From Rhexocercosporidium sp. MPI-PUGE-AT-0058 (taxonomy: Eukaryota > Ascomycota > Leotiomycetes > Helotiales): a stretch of DNA of 64,000 bases. Position numbers and translations under genes: made by a program. Of the stretch, positions 19,164-29,517 are shown piece after piece. The notes below the pieces were generated by a model. That model searched no databases. It worked only from the letters and a program-made list of their open reading frames with translations, and was not told the DNA's origin. How positions within the stretch are numbered: position 1 is the stretch's first letter; every line of letters begins with the position of its first letter. The stretch lies in contig JAGTJL010000017.1 of assembly GCA_020746875.1 (NCBI GenBank), positions 372,001 to 436,000 of the forward strand, written 5' to 3'.

Positions 19164-20897
19164 TTACATAGGTGAGCCTGAATCCTTCGAGTTTGTCGCA
19201 AGTGTCTCTTCCTTGTCAACAGAGACTTGGTATCCTTTGAATTTCCTCGCTGGCAACTTCGCAGTAAACATTAGATCAATCTCCAAATCCGATCGACCCT
19301 GCGTCTCGGGGAAGTAGAAGTAACCCTAGATAAGTGTGAGGGAAGCGGTCCCAAACTAGATAAAACTCGTTTCGCCTTTCAAATTCCATTGAGTGGGGTT
19401 CATAGTAAAGGGTTCTATAACATTGGAAGCAACATTGATGATATAGTATGCGTTGCGTGCCAAGCAGACAGTTTTCTGTCGTAGACGCGTAGATCCTATT
19501 TCCGCAGGTATAGCCCATTCAAGCTGCCCGACGGTAAGCTGGTAGAAGAATGTCTAGAGTAGAGTCAAAGCCGTTTGGGCGATTCCGAAGGTGTGCTCTG
19601 AACCTCTGACACTGAGAATCCCAATCAGAAGTAAAATAGATGCCATAATGGCTAGGCCCCATAGGTAGATAGTGCGACGTCCGAAATATGGGATGACGAC
19701 GAACTAAGAGGCGAAATAGCCGACGAGAGCCAAACCAATACCGCTAAGGTTTATATTATATATTAATTGTTTCTCGAGTCCGACCTGCTTAAAGAAGTAT
19801 GTGGAGTTATAGGCGAAGCTTGATCTAGAGAGACATTGACCAGAAAACATAACGCAAGCTATTATCGTTCTACGACGTTCGGTGCCCTTGAAGCAGTCTA
19901 GAAAAGATGTCCCGGCCGAAAGCTGTTTTTCGACATCGTTGGTATGTATAATGTCTCTGAGGGTTGCTTCGGTGTCGATATTAACTGACTCCCGAACCAG
20001 TCTCTTTAGAACAAGTCCAGCCTTATCGTATTGATCTGTTTGAACTAAATGGTATGGCGACTCCGGAGCGAAGAAGAGAGTAGGTATTAAAAACGCTGGC
20101 CATACCCATTGCAAAGCGAAAGGTATCCTATAGCTCCATTCCGAGTCGATGTGAACAAGACTAGCGAGAACACCAGATGCAATTAATTGATCAATGACAA
20201 AGCATATATTCGTATAACTGGTTAAATAGACACGAAGTTTGCGAGGAAGGACCTCAGAAGCGTATGCTGGAGAGATCGTGGCAAAAATGCCCTATGTAAT
20301 GCCGTAAAGAGCTTCTCTAACCAAGAGCATTGTAGCATTCACGGCGAAGAAGGTTAGAGAGACGAAAGCCGATAAAGTAATGAGCGACCACAGAAGCACG
20401 CTCTTTTTCCCGAATTTCTGAATAAGCCAGCCGGACAAGAATGAACCGAAAAATGAACTAACTCCAGTAGCGTTTTGCAAACCAGCCATTCATGGAGCTG
20501 AGACCTGCCATTGGTCGATATCGGCATAGTATCTCCTATATTTCTTTTGGAAAGTGGGAAATGCTATGAAGTTGCCGACAAGCATTAAATCGTAGCCTTC
20601 TATGATTACAGTCATAGAAATCAGGAGGGACCACCCTAAAGCCCAGGGATAGGCTTTGATGAGCTCAAAAACCGAGAGTGTATCTTTGCGCAGGACTGTA
20701 TATCTGTCCGAGAAGCTGTCTTGACTCTCCCCAGAGCTGCGGCTTACGTTTTCATCGCGTGAGAGTGCGTTCTCGCGGCTGTCTGAGTCTTTGTTCTTGT
20801 CTTTTAGATCTATGTCATCGAGTTCGATTTCCTGAGGATTGTCGAGCAAGGGCTCTGCGGAACCCTCTTCTGGGTCCGTCAATGGTTTATGTCTCAT
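19164..20897 (-). pseudogene. Sugar / alpha-glucoside MFS transporter, full-length frame with Trp-to-stop mutations
   Basis: A frame of 578 codons from ATG 20897 to TAA 19164-19166, with no indel. It matches MFS sugar transporters: an acidic N-terminal tail (PLLDNPQEIELDDIDL), IEGYDLMLVGNFIAFP, GWLIQKFGKKSVLL, ASEVLPRKLRVYLTSYTNIC, and WVWPAFLIPTLFFAPESPYH. Near the end come the AIPAEIGSTRLRQKT loop, YFYFPETQGR and LPARKF. At least six in-frame stops are seen: at 20490-20492, 20292-20294, 19704-19706, and three more near 19560, 19360 and 19325. Each stands where the family has, or could well have, Trp (e.g. stop-MAGLQN, GIT-stop-GIF, LL-stop-TFF, LI-stop-GYFYF). TGG to TGA or TAG is one G-to-A step, as RIP makes. 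The gene is dead but otherwise well preserved. Confidence 0.9.
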
Positions 20898-21991
20898 CGT
20901 GTCATTGACCTCATATCGAGGCTTCTATACATAGTATAGTAGATGCTAGTGGAAGGGGTGGGTGTTGAAGCTTCCTAGTTTGAAGCTGGAAGTTGGAAGT
21001 TGGAAGTTGGAAGTTGGAAGTTGGGACCGAAGGACAGCCTAAATAACCCCTTAGGAATCCCCCGCAAAGCGCAAGTATCGCGCCTAGGCAAAGATCGCGC
21101 TTGATTAATTAATAAAAAAGATCGTTAGACTGCAATTGCATGTTCTTAGATCATATATTCGATGTTGTTCCTTTGAGAACCCTCTTTACGTACTACTTAT
21201 GTGAGGTCAAATTGTTGGTGGAGATGGCGGAGAGCCAAGCCACTAACGTCGCCAAAGACGTGCAGCTGACCCTGCCACATTATGTCTTGGCACGGCTTGC
21301 AGTGCTGAAGAGGAGCACAACAAATAAATTATGGTTCAATCACGCAAGAGAGTTAGAGTGCCGAACACAGCCAACATTGGGTTCTGTGGTACGTCCCTAC
21401 CACTTAGCTGCTGTTGTGCGTACGCCTCTGGCGACGAACAGCGACGAACAATGATGCCTGCCACCATTCCCGCGAGGCTGCGTTCAGCTGAATCGGTTTA
21501 ATCGACAACCTTTTATCCAGTATCGTGTCCTCACCCTACAATAATATCCCCATTCTGCGACGTAAACCTAACCAATAACCTCTTCCCTTTCGACGCTCGA
21601 ATGCAGGCTGAATAATGCGTTTTTTGGAACGCAAAAACGACGGCGAGTTCACCCTTACTAAGGATATTATCGATAATATTCCGCTATAAGTTCGAACTTG
21701 TTCAGAGGATGCTTCACTTGGTAGAGCAGTAGAAGATCAGTCATCACGATATCGAAGATGCTACAGAGGATTCGGAAATCGATTGTGGGATACCTCAAGC
21801 TACTCCTCAAGCACATTCACGAAGCGCATCCGAATATTGTCACCATGTGCTGAATACTGGAACCAGTTGCTTAGAGCCTGGTCAGAAACCATCGACTCAG
21901 CAGTTATGGTGATTGGGATACTATCTCGAAAGAACTCGGACAATATTTCTAGTCACCTCCTCGGCACATTGTATGGAGTTTTTTTTTCTCT
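20898..21991. other. Region between pseudogene and hAT element
   Basis: Contains the 7-bp minisatellite at 20987-21021. A 104-codon frame from ATG 21140 to 21454 (+) has no recognised domain. 21460-21990 has short frames only. Confidence 0.35.
20987..21021. repeat. Minisatellite, 7 bp x 5
   Basis: Five perfect head-to-tail units of TGGAAGT, followed by a degenerate TGGGACC. It lies about 90 bp upstream of the dead sugar transporter's ATG. Confidence 0.95.
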
Positions 21992-21999
21992 TTTGGGAG

Positions 22000-22740
22000 C
22001 AGTATGAAAAATGATTTGATTTGATTTGATTAATGGCTATTGATCATATTTAAATCAAGTAAAATCTTGATTAATCAAAATCAAATCAAATCAAATCAAA
22101 TTAATCAAGTATTAATTGATTAATTTGATTAATATAAGAGCCGCATCCGAATTGGGACTAGATTTTAAAACTAAGATTAAAGAAGATTAGTATATACTAA
22201 TAATAGAATCAATTAAATTCTAACAGTCTCGGTTAATCTAGAGAGCCTCGCTTAACCCAAATAAAGTAAGAAACATATTTTATTTAACTTATAACACTTA
22301 ATTAGTAATTAATATTGGATTAGTAAGCCGTATTAATAACTTAGTAATAATATAGTCTGTTTTAAGATCGAAACGCAAAAGGTTTTATTAATATGAAGCC
22401 TATTTATAAGCAAGTGTTTGTATTTGTCAGCAAATTTTAAATACTAATCTAAAGAATTCAATAGGTTTCTACTTATTATTTATTTAATTAAGTAGTTTAT
22501 AAGTTGATTATTCTTAATTCATTTATTATTTATTAAAATACCCGCTTATTTAATCTATTCTTATATTATATATAAATATCTAAAGAAAAAAGTCATTAAT
22601 CAAATTAATCTAGATTAATCTAGATTAATTAATCAAAATCAAATCAAATCAAGTAAAATTTCGATTAATCAAAATCAAATCAAATCAAATCAAATTAATC
22701 AAATATTAATTGATTTATATGATTAATTTTGCTCACACTG
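22000..22740. mobile_element. Non-autonomous hAT element, 741 bp
   Basis: Ends CAGTATGAAAAATGATTTG and (inverted) CAGTGTGAGCAAAATTAATC. A perfect 8-bp target duplication TTTGGGAG lies at 21992-21999 and 22741-22748, which is diagnostic of hAT insertion. Subterminal zones are arrays of AATCAAATCAAAT-type words near both ends. The centre shares ATTAATATAAGAGCCGCAT and flanking sequence with the element at 50978, in opposite orientation. No transposase. Confidence 0.93.
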
Positions 22741-23022
22741 TTTGGGAGTAATGTTTAATAAATCTTTATGCGTTAAACGTAGAACATTTCCATAATAGAA
22801 TGCAACCAGACTGTTAACCCGTGACAATAGGATCAATCCACGGACGGGTAAGAGGGCTGCCGACGGTTCAAGAGTGGACAGAAGTAAATGATTGTCGAAT
22901 CCAAACTGATGTAAAAGAAAATCGGTACATGACCATATTGAGGAGTGCTAGGGAGAATGCACCATGAATTAAAGGTTGACATGTTCCTACCGACCTCGCT
23001 CTCTCCCTCGCACGAGACTCCC

Positions 23023-26000
23023 CTACTCGGCAGCCTTAGACTTCTTAGTCCTTAACTTCATAAGAAGATAGACCAATGCATATCCGCTGAACACGAAGAT
23101 GGCTACGATGGCTGAATCTCTCCAACCAAAGTAATAATCTTCCAAGTTGATAGTCACCAGATAATCACTGCCGGTCCTGTACTGGCAGACCTTGCAATCC
23201 TGTGTTGCGTTTGGATTAACGAGATTCGTCCGAGATCCCAGGCCCATCATGTAGTCGGCGAGATACTGTTGGCATGTTTGGCCGGAAGGAGGGTCGAAGC
23301 GTGCAAATTCGGGCTCGGCGCAGTGGATGGGGGCATCGAAGGATGTGAAGACGAGAAGGGAACCCATGAGATAGTTAAACGGGTTCAAATAGTAAATCCA
23401 GTATCTGCGATGAACATTGTTAACATACTGATCTTGCCAAAGAGTTGAAAGAATAACTTGCCTCCAGAAAGCTTGGATCTGAGCGTATGGTACCAACACG
23501 CCACAGAAGGAAACCAACGTTCCAATGACAAGAGGATTAGCAAGGGCAGCGAACACAGCATTCGGTGCGTAAGCAGCAATAAATTGCCCAATGCTTGTGT
23601 AAACAAATTCATACATGAGCATGACAAAGAAGACAGCGCCAGATTTATTTGAATCTGATGGAAAGCCAACAGTGTAGTACCAGCAGACGTAGTACAGAAC
23701 AGCACAGACACAGAGGTATGGGATTTCGGAGATAATGAGGCCAGTAGTAAATGCGACCCAAGAATACATCTTCGATTTCTTCTCTCTTGCCTCGTAGATA
23801 TCTCGGCGTTCGATAAAAAGTGGTTGCAACTGAGCCAAGACGCCAGGGGCGACGAAGATGAAGTTGAAGATAGTAAAGAGGCGCAATTGCATATCTCCTA
23901 TAGTATCGCCAATCTTCCAGAAGGAGAAGCCATTGAAGAGAGCCGATATGATATGTAAAGCAAACTTATTGTTGATGTAATCTGTGTTCCGCCAGAGAGA
24001 AGTGTTCATGCGTGAAGTGACAAGCTTGGCTTGCTCCCAAAGTGGCATAGCAAACTCGAATCCATCATCGGAGGTACCAGGCTCCTTGGCAGCTGCATCG
24101 TTATTAATGCGGTCCAGTTCCTCAACAGTGTATTTGTGTTCAGGAGAGTCCAGCCAAACTTGATTCCAGTCTCTACCTTGTGAAAGAGACCCTGAAACGA
24201 CGTCGATCATATGCTCCGCTGGGTTAGCTTCCTCAGGGCAAAGGGCGTCATAACGAGCGAAGTACTCTTTGACTGTTGCTCCGTTTTCGCCGATGTCTCC
24301 GAAGTAAACCGTTTTGCCTCCTTTTGCCAGAAGCAAAAGACTATCGAATTGAGCAAATAATTGAGCACTAGGCTGATGGATAGTAACAAGAATGGCTTGG
24401 CCGATATCAGCTAGTTTGCGAAGGAACCGAACAATGTTATATGCTGCTTGTCCATCGAGGCCGGAAGTGGGTTCATCCAAAAAGATAAGGATACTTGGCT
24501 TCGAAACAAGCTCCACGCCGATAGTAAGTCTCTTTCGTTGTTCGATAGAGAGACCAGCACCAGCAGTTCCAACAAGCGTGTTTTCAATATCGTGCATCTC
24601 GAGAAGGTCAATAATAGTATCAACATACTTGAGCTTATCCTCACGAGGAATAGTGCGAGGCTGTCTAAGGAGTGCAGAAAATTCGAGTGCTTCTCTCACG
24701 GTTGAAAGACGCTCATGAATATCAAGTTGCTCACAGTAACCGGCTGATCGTTGAAAGGAGACAGAAAGGGGGCGACCATCAACCAGAATTGATCCTTTCA
24801 CAGTGCCATCTGTCTTTCTTTGGGCCAAAACATCAAGCAAACTGTGAAATCTTAGTCAGTCTTCGCGCGTGAAGGGACGGAAACGGAAACTGATAGCTCT
24901 GGAAATTACTTACGTAGTCTTGCCTGCTCCTGACGAGCCCATGAGCGCTCCAAGCATACCGGGTTTAACCCATCCTTGAACATTGTCCAGAAGGACTCGA
25001 TCACCTGAAGGTGTCTTGACAGTGTAGTTGAGGTTCTTCCAAGTGAACACCGATGTGTTGCGGACCAACTGATCGTCAACCTTCGTCTCCGACGAGGCGG
25101 TGCTCGAATGTACAGCGGCGCTCTCCTTTACAGCCTGAGACTCCTCATCGTTGACCAATTTGGGCATAGTCTTCTTCGCCTTCTCACGTGGAATAAGGAG
25201 GTACCCGCCCTTTCCGCCTTGAGATTTCCAGTTACTTGTGGCAACGATAGTAAGGGCAACGAACAAAGCCCAGAAAGCCCAAATGGTGCCGAAGTTCATC
25301 CAGATGTCTCCAGATGAGTATGATAGAGAGCTGAGATATTGTTCACCTGTGATACTGGTGGCACCTGGAAGAGCTCCTGCCACGCCTGTACAAGCTTGGT
25401 GTGTTGAATTTGTATACCCCGGCCCATTGGGAACGAGATTTATGGCCACACAAGGGATGATTTGACCCTTCAACTCGTTTGACAAGATAGCGGAAAAGGC
25501 GTAAGCCAATGGATCAATCCAGTAAATCCTAGTCAAATTAACTCTGCTTCATGATAACGGAAACTGATCGCAGTACTTACCAAACAAACCAATCGTGCAT
25601 TTGTGGCTTTGGAATCATATAACCGGAATACATGACCAATGCAGCGATTATGAAGCCAGAGACCTTAGATGCACTATCAAAAGTCGAGAACCCAGCGCCG
25701 ATAGATCGAAAGAGAGCCGTCATACACATAGTAGTTGCAAATATCAAGGCCCAAAACGTAAAGAAAGAGCCGGCATCTTGTTTTAGAGAAACCATAAAGT
25801 ATAGCACAATTGAAAAGTGTGATACCTGTATGAGCAATACTGGAATATCTGCAGCGATTTGCGCGATACAGAAGGCGGCGGGATGATACAAGGCAAATGC
25901 TTTATGTTTAGCTAGAACAGGACGGCCGGAAAAGGAATCGGTAACTTCGGACATAGCGAGAAGACTGTTGAATAGAAGAGCCAGGAAGAGAGCACCAGAC

Positions 26001-27556
26001 TTGATAAAGAGACCAGTCGAGTCGCCGGTGGCATTATAAAACAGAGAACCGGCGATAAGAGCTTGGGCGAGGGTTGACGCTTGTTTAATAATGAATGTTG
26101 CTTTGTCTCCCCAGAGGATCTGGTATTGTCGAGCCACACATGTTTTCACTTGGGTGACGAAGCTGACTGTGAGGGGTGACTTTTTTGGCAGACTCTTATG
26201 CTTCTCGTATTGGACACCTTCTTTGAAGTCTTCGGTTTCCTGTTTCGCGATTTCGGTGGTTGGATAGCCATATTGTGCTTCCATCTGAAGAAAACGAGTA
26301 GTCAGTACTCATTCGTAAAATCTGGACTGTTAAGAGTATCTTACCTCAGCTTTGACACCACTCTTCTCATATTGCGCCTGGATTTCTTCCGGAGTCCTAG
26401 GAAATCTTTCATCAAAGCCGTCTTTGATCGTTCTTTCCGTCGGAACTGTTACTCCAGTCAAATAGTCGGCGACGTTGGCTCCATCGCGGCAGACGAAGCC
26501 AAGTTCTTCCATAAATGGTCGGGCTTGCTTCATGGGACCGTAGTAGATCTCTTTTGCTTCATCTAGGACTAAGACCTTGTCGAAGAGATTATAGATACCA
26601 TTGCCAGCTTGGTACAATGTGACGATAGTTGAAAGACCAAAGATATCCGTCATCGCTCGAATGGCTTTTGTGTATCCGAGAGCAGTACTCGCGTCTAGGC
26701 CTCGCGTACTATTATCCCAACAAACAACGCTTCCTCTGGTAGCTATTGTCTCGACAATGCTTACACGCTTCCGTTCTCCACCGGAAACACCACGAACATA
26801 CTCGTTGCCGACTTTGGTTTCGTGAGTGTGAGAGATACCCATTGACTGAAGAAGAAAGTCTCGGCTTGTTTTCTGGTACTCGGCACCGTTCTGCATGTCG
26901 GAGGGCAGGTTGAATGGGATCTTCATCCGCGTTGCGAAGTCGATAGTCTGGCCGACGGTAAGGGTTGGGAAGAATAGCTCTTCTTCCGTATTCATCACGA
27001 TCTGGCCGCGATATTGAGCAGCCTCCTTGTGATCCAGCGTTCCGAACTTGACGTCCCCATCGACTACAGCGTATTCCTCTCTTCTGTTGGCCAATATCTT
27101 CAACAATGTCGTGCAGCCAGCTCCCGGTCGACCAAGAACTAACAGCATCTCCCCAGGTTTTACGCATCCGTGAGAATTGTCGATGATTGTTTTCAATGGA
27201 GCTTCCTGTCTTGCTTCCTTGATGTTCTGCGCGATATTGAACTGCGATCCCACGTTCTCATTGATCGCCGCATCGGCACCAATGCCCTTGACCGTCAAAT
27301 TCTTCCATGTAACACCCAGTTTCCGTTGTTTCACATGGTCCTTGTCGGCCTGATCCTGGAATGCCTTAATATCTGGCATCATATGCCAATCCGCCCTGTC
27401 AATCTCACTATTGTCCTCCTTCTCATCCTCGGATTCATAGACGCGAGTAGGTCTCCGTTCCAGAAATGAGGAGGCATTAGAGAGCATCCGTAGGAGGGAA
27501 TTTCCCTGGTTCTCGGACACGATCGAGGCAAATACCTCTGATTCCGTGGCAGCCAT
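23023..27556 (-). CDS. PDR-type ABC transporter (1430 aa)
   Basis: Full-size pleiotropic-drug-resistance pump in the order (NBD-TMD)2, expected in the plasma membrane. Exons: 27556-26345, 26284-25581, 25528-24914, 24841-23462 and 23404-23023. Introns 26285-26344, 25529-25580 and 24842-24913 are GT-AG and in phase. The fourth, 23405-23461, is a GC-AG intron of 57 nt. NBD1 has the PDR-type degenerate Walker [13 protein letters not shown] (Cys for Lys, about residue 142), signature VSGGERKRV (about 255) and STRGLD. NBD2 has canonical [19 protein letters not shown] (about 836), a degenerate signature LSIEQRKR (about 947) and [10 protein letters not shown]. Six-helix membrane blocks follow each NBD, with [17 protein letters not shown] and an extracellular Cys-rich loop near the end. 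The asymmetry of the two sites is normal for this family. It would export lipophilic toxins or metabolites at the cost of ATP. Start ATG 27556 gives the usual acidic, unstructured N-terminus. Confidence 0.95.
23405..23461 (-). other. GC-AG intron, 57 nt, in frame and free of stops
   Basis: The donor is AG|GCAAGT, the canonical GC donor context, and the acceptor is CATCGCAG. Removing it joins QAFWR to YWIYYLNPF, which is how PDR transporters read. Retaining it would insert 19 residues just before that helix without a frameshift. Confidence 0.8.
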
Positions 27557-28803
27557 GTTGAATCCTCGACGCACGCAGTCAAAGTTCGTCAAGATGAACT
27601 TGATGAAGTGACTTGAATCGTCCGAGTGATTGATAAGTTGATGCGAAATCTCACAATATAAGATAAGAAACTGAGTATCCCAACACAACAATTGAAATCA
27701 AAGCAGCAGATCAACCAATCTTATAACACGCCCTCTTTGTGCATTTCGGCCGCTTGTGCCTTCGGACCGTCAGGAGGTTCAAAGTGCGATGCCCTCCGAT
27801 TACCTACGCCACGACCCCATCCTGGTAAAGCAACCAATAATGTAAGAAGGATCATTGAGATCTTAGCCCCACTGGCACATTCGTCATACCGTTAAAGTTT
27901 TGTATCTGCTTACGTTCGTGCTGTTCTGTCAAAATAGAAGAGAAGGGACCGGTATCTCACGGAGATCCGGCCATGAGCAGACCCCGACATGTCAATCCGT
28001 CTAATCAAGTCTGATCAGTGAGAGGGAAAGATGAGTCGAGATTGAGCGTGGACTGCAGAGTTACTGCTTTTGGCCTGGCATGAGAGAGCTGTGGCGCCAA
28101 GCGTTTAGTAATTAACCCGGGCCAATCGGAGTATTTTCATGCTCCATGAGAAATAGGCGCGACCGCAGTATAAGCTTCGAAGATCTTCCGGTAGATGCTC
28201 CGGAACTACTCGCGGAAGCATTCAAGACATTGTTATGGAGCATATGTAGTCACCCCGCAGCCAAGCTGGTGGCATCTCAATGGCGGTCAGTCTTGCCGGA
28301 GCATATCGCATGGACAACTTCCACAAGATTTAGGCCCATTTGCCGGCTTGGCAACTTCTCGGACAGAATGCCGACAGTGAGTTGCTGGGACCAAGCAACT
28401 GGTTCCCGTAAAGCGCGGGTAAAACTTAGATCGGGCCTTCCGAGCCAGAAGCAGGCCTTGCATGAATAGCAGCCATTATACGGTATGATGATGGATGAGA
28501 GAATGGCCTACATGGCGCAGATGGAAGGCCAACTTCGGCGGTATTACAGTTCCCGTCTGTCGCCGACGTCATCTTAGTTGTAGGTGATTGATAGCCGGCA
28601 GCCACCTGAATGAAGATTATCAGACCACCATGGAAGATCGAACAAACAGGGTCCGCTTCAATATGTACTAGAAAACGGGAAAATGGTATGATTGAGCACA
28701 AGATTATATATTTCTCTGTCTTCGCTCCCTTCGACAATTGTGGAAAAAGAAGGACTCATCAAAATTTCTCAGTGCCCTATCACTTGTTTACCTGTCACCA
28801 TCA
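27557..28803. other. Shared upstream region of the ABC transporter and bZIP genes
   Basis: The ABC gene (-) and bZIP gene (+) are divergent, so this 1.25 kb holds both promoters. A frame of 108 codons from ATG 28146 to 28469 (+) shows no recognised domain and may be chance. One CGG-N4-CCG inverted pair is noted separately. Confidence 0.45.
27960..27969. promoter_or_regulatory. Possible zinc-cluster factor site CGG-N4-CCG
   Basis: CGGAGATCCG lies about 400 bp upstream of the ABC transporter ATG. Inverted CGG triplets are typical Zn2Cys6 targets, and a Zn2Cys6 gene sits at 29.5-31.8 kb. One short match in 1.2 kb could be chance. Confidence 0.2.
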
Positions 28804-29381
28804 ATGGGTATGTTGGATAGAAACATGGAGCATTGTTGGTACCGCATCGATTTGAACACAATCCCTCAGCCGCAACAAGAAGAGCATCTTGGTCCTTGCG
28901 GGGGCTTCATAGATTGGGCTGATCTTGACGACACCGCTTTGAGTCCGAATATGATACCAACAGCGCTGTACCCTCAGTCATTTGATCCGAACATCAGTAC
29001 TCCGCCAGGTACAGAGCAGCCAAGCGAGTGTTCCGCACTTTCAAGCCCCATTTTGCCCGAAGCTCTTCCATGCCCAAAAGAAAGGGTGCGCAGACCCCTT
29101 CCGTCATTCTCTTTCTAGGGTATTCTGACTTTCTATCTTAGCGACGAGCCCAGAACCGCGATTCGCAAAGATCTTATCGCCGGCGGCAGGCGTGCTATAT
29201 CCGTACGCTCGAACAGGAGCTGGAGGAAACTCGCGCCAAGAATGAGAAGTTGCGGAAATGCATTGAGCGAATCAAGGAAGCGTTTTGTGAGGTGCAGAAG
29301 GAAGACTGGGCCGCAGACTGCCTTGAAAGTTGTAGTGAGAGCTTGTTAAGCGAGGATGAAAAGAAGGGGACGCGGAATTAA
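28804..29381 (+). CDS. bZIP transcription factor (173 aa)
   Basis: Two exons, 28804-29085 and 29142-29381. The intron 29086-29141 (56 nt) has a weak GTGCGC donor, CTGAC branch and TTAG, and sits at the start of the basic region, phase 0. After splicing the basic region reads KERRRAQNRDSQRSYRRRQ, with the N-x7-R core that contacts DNA. A short leucine-zipper-like coil follows (LEQELEETRAKNEKLRKCI). The N-terminal 90 residues are acidic and proline-rich (GGFIDWADLDDTALS, QSFDP), as in activation domains. The tail is acidic and Cys-containing. It is nuclear and binds DNA as a dimer. It is divergent from the ABC transporter, which makes that gene a natural candidate target; this is inference. ATG 28804 is the first in frame. 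Confidence 0.87.
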
Positions 29382-29517
29382 TGTATACTTAATGGACGAA
29401 GTAATGCCAGGGGCATGCAAGTGACGGGGACTTGGCATCCAAGGAGTTTGGGGAATTCAATTTTGGTTAATTTCATGCCAAACATATATACATTCATATG
29501 TAAAAAGTTATTCAACC

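Noticed and set aside
24392..24718. 108-codon + frame and similar frames across 23.4-27.5 kb
   Set aside because: They are antisense shadows of the ABC transporter exons.
28146..28469. 108-codon + frame between the ABC and bZIP genes
   Set aside because: It starts with ATG but has no recognisable domain and overlaps another frame; not enough to call a gene.
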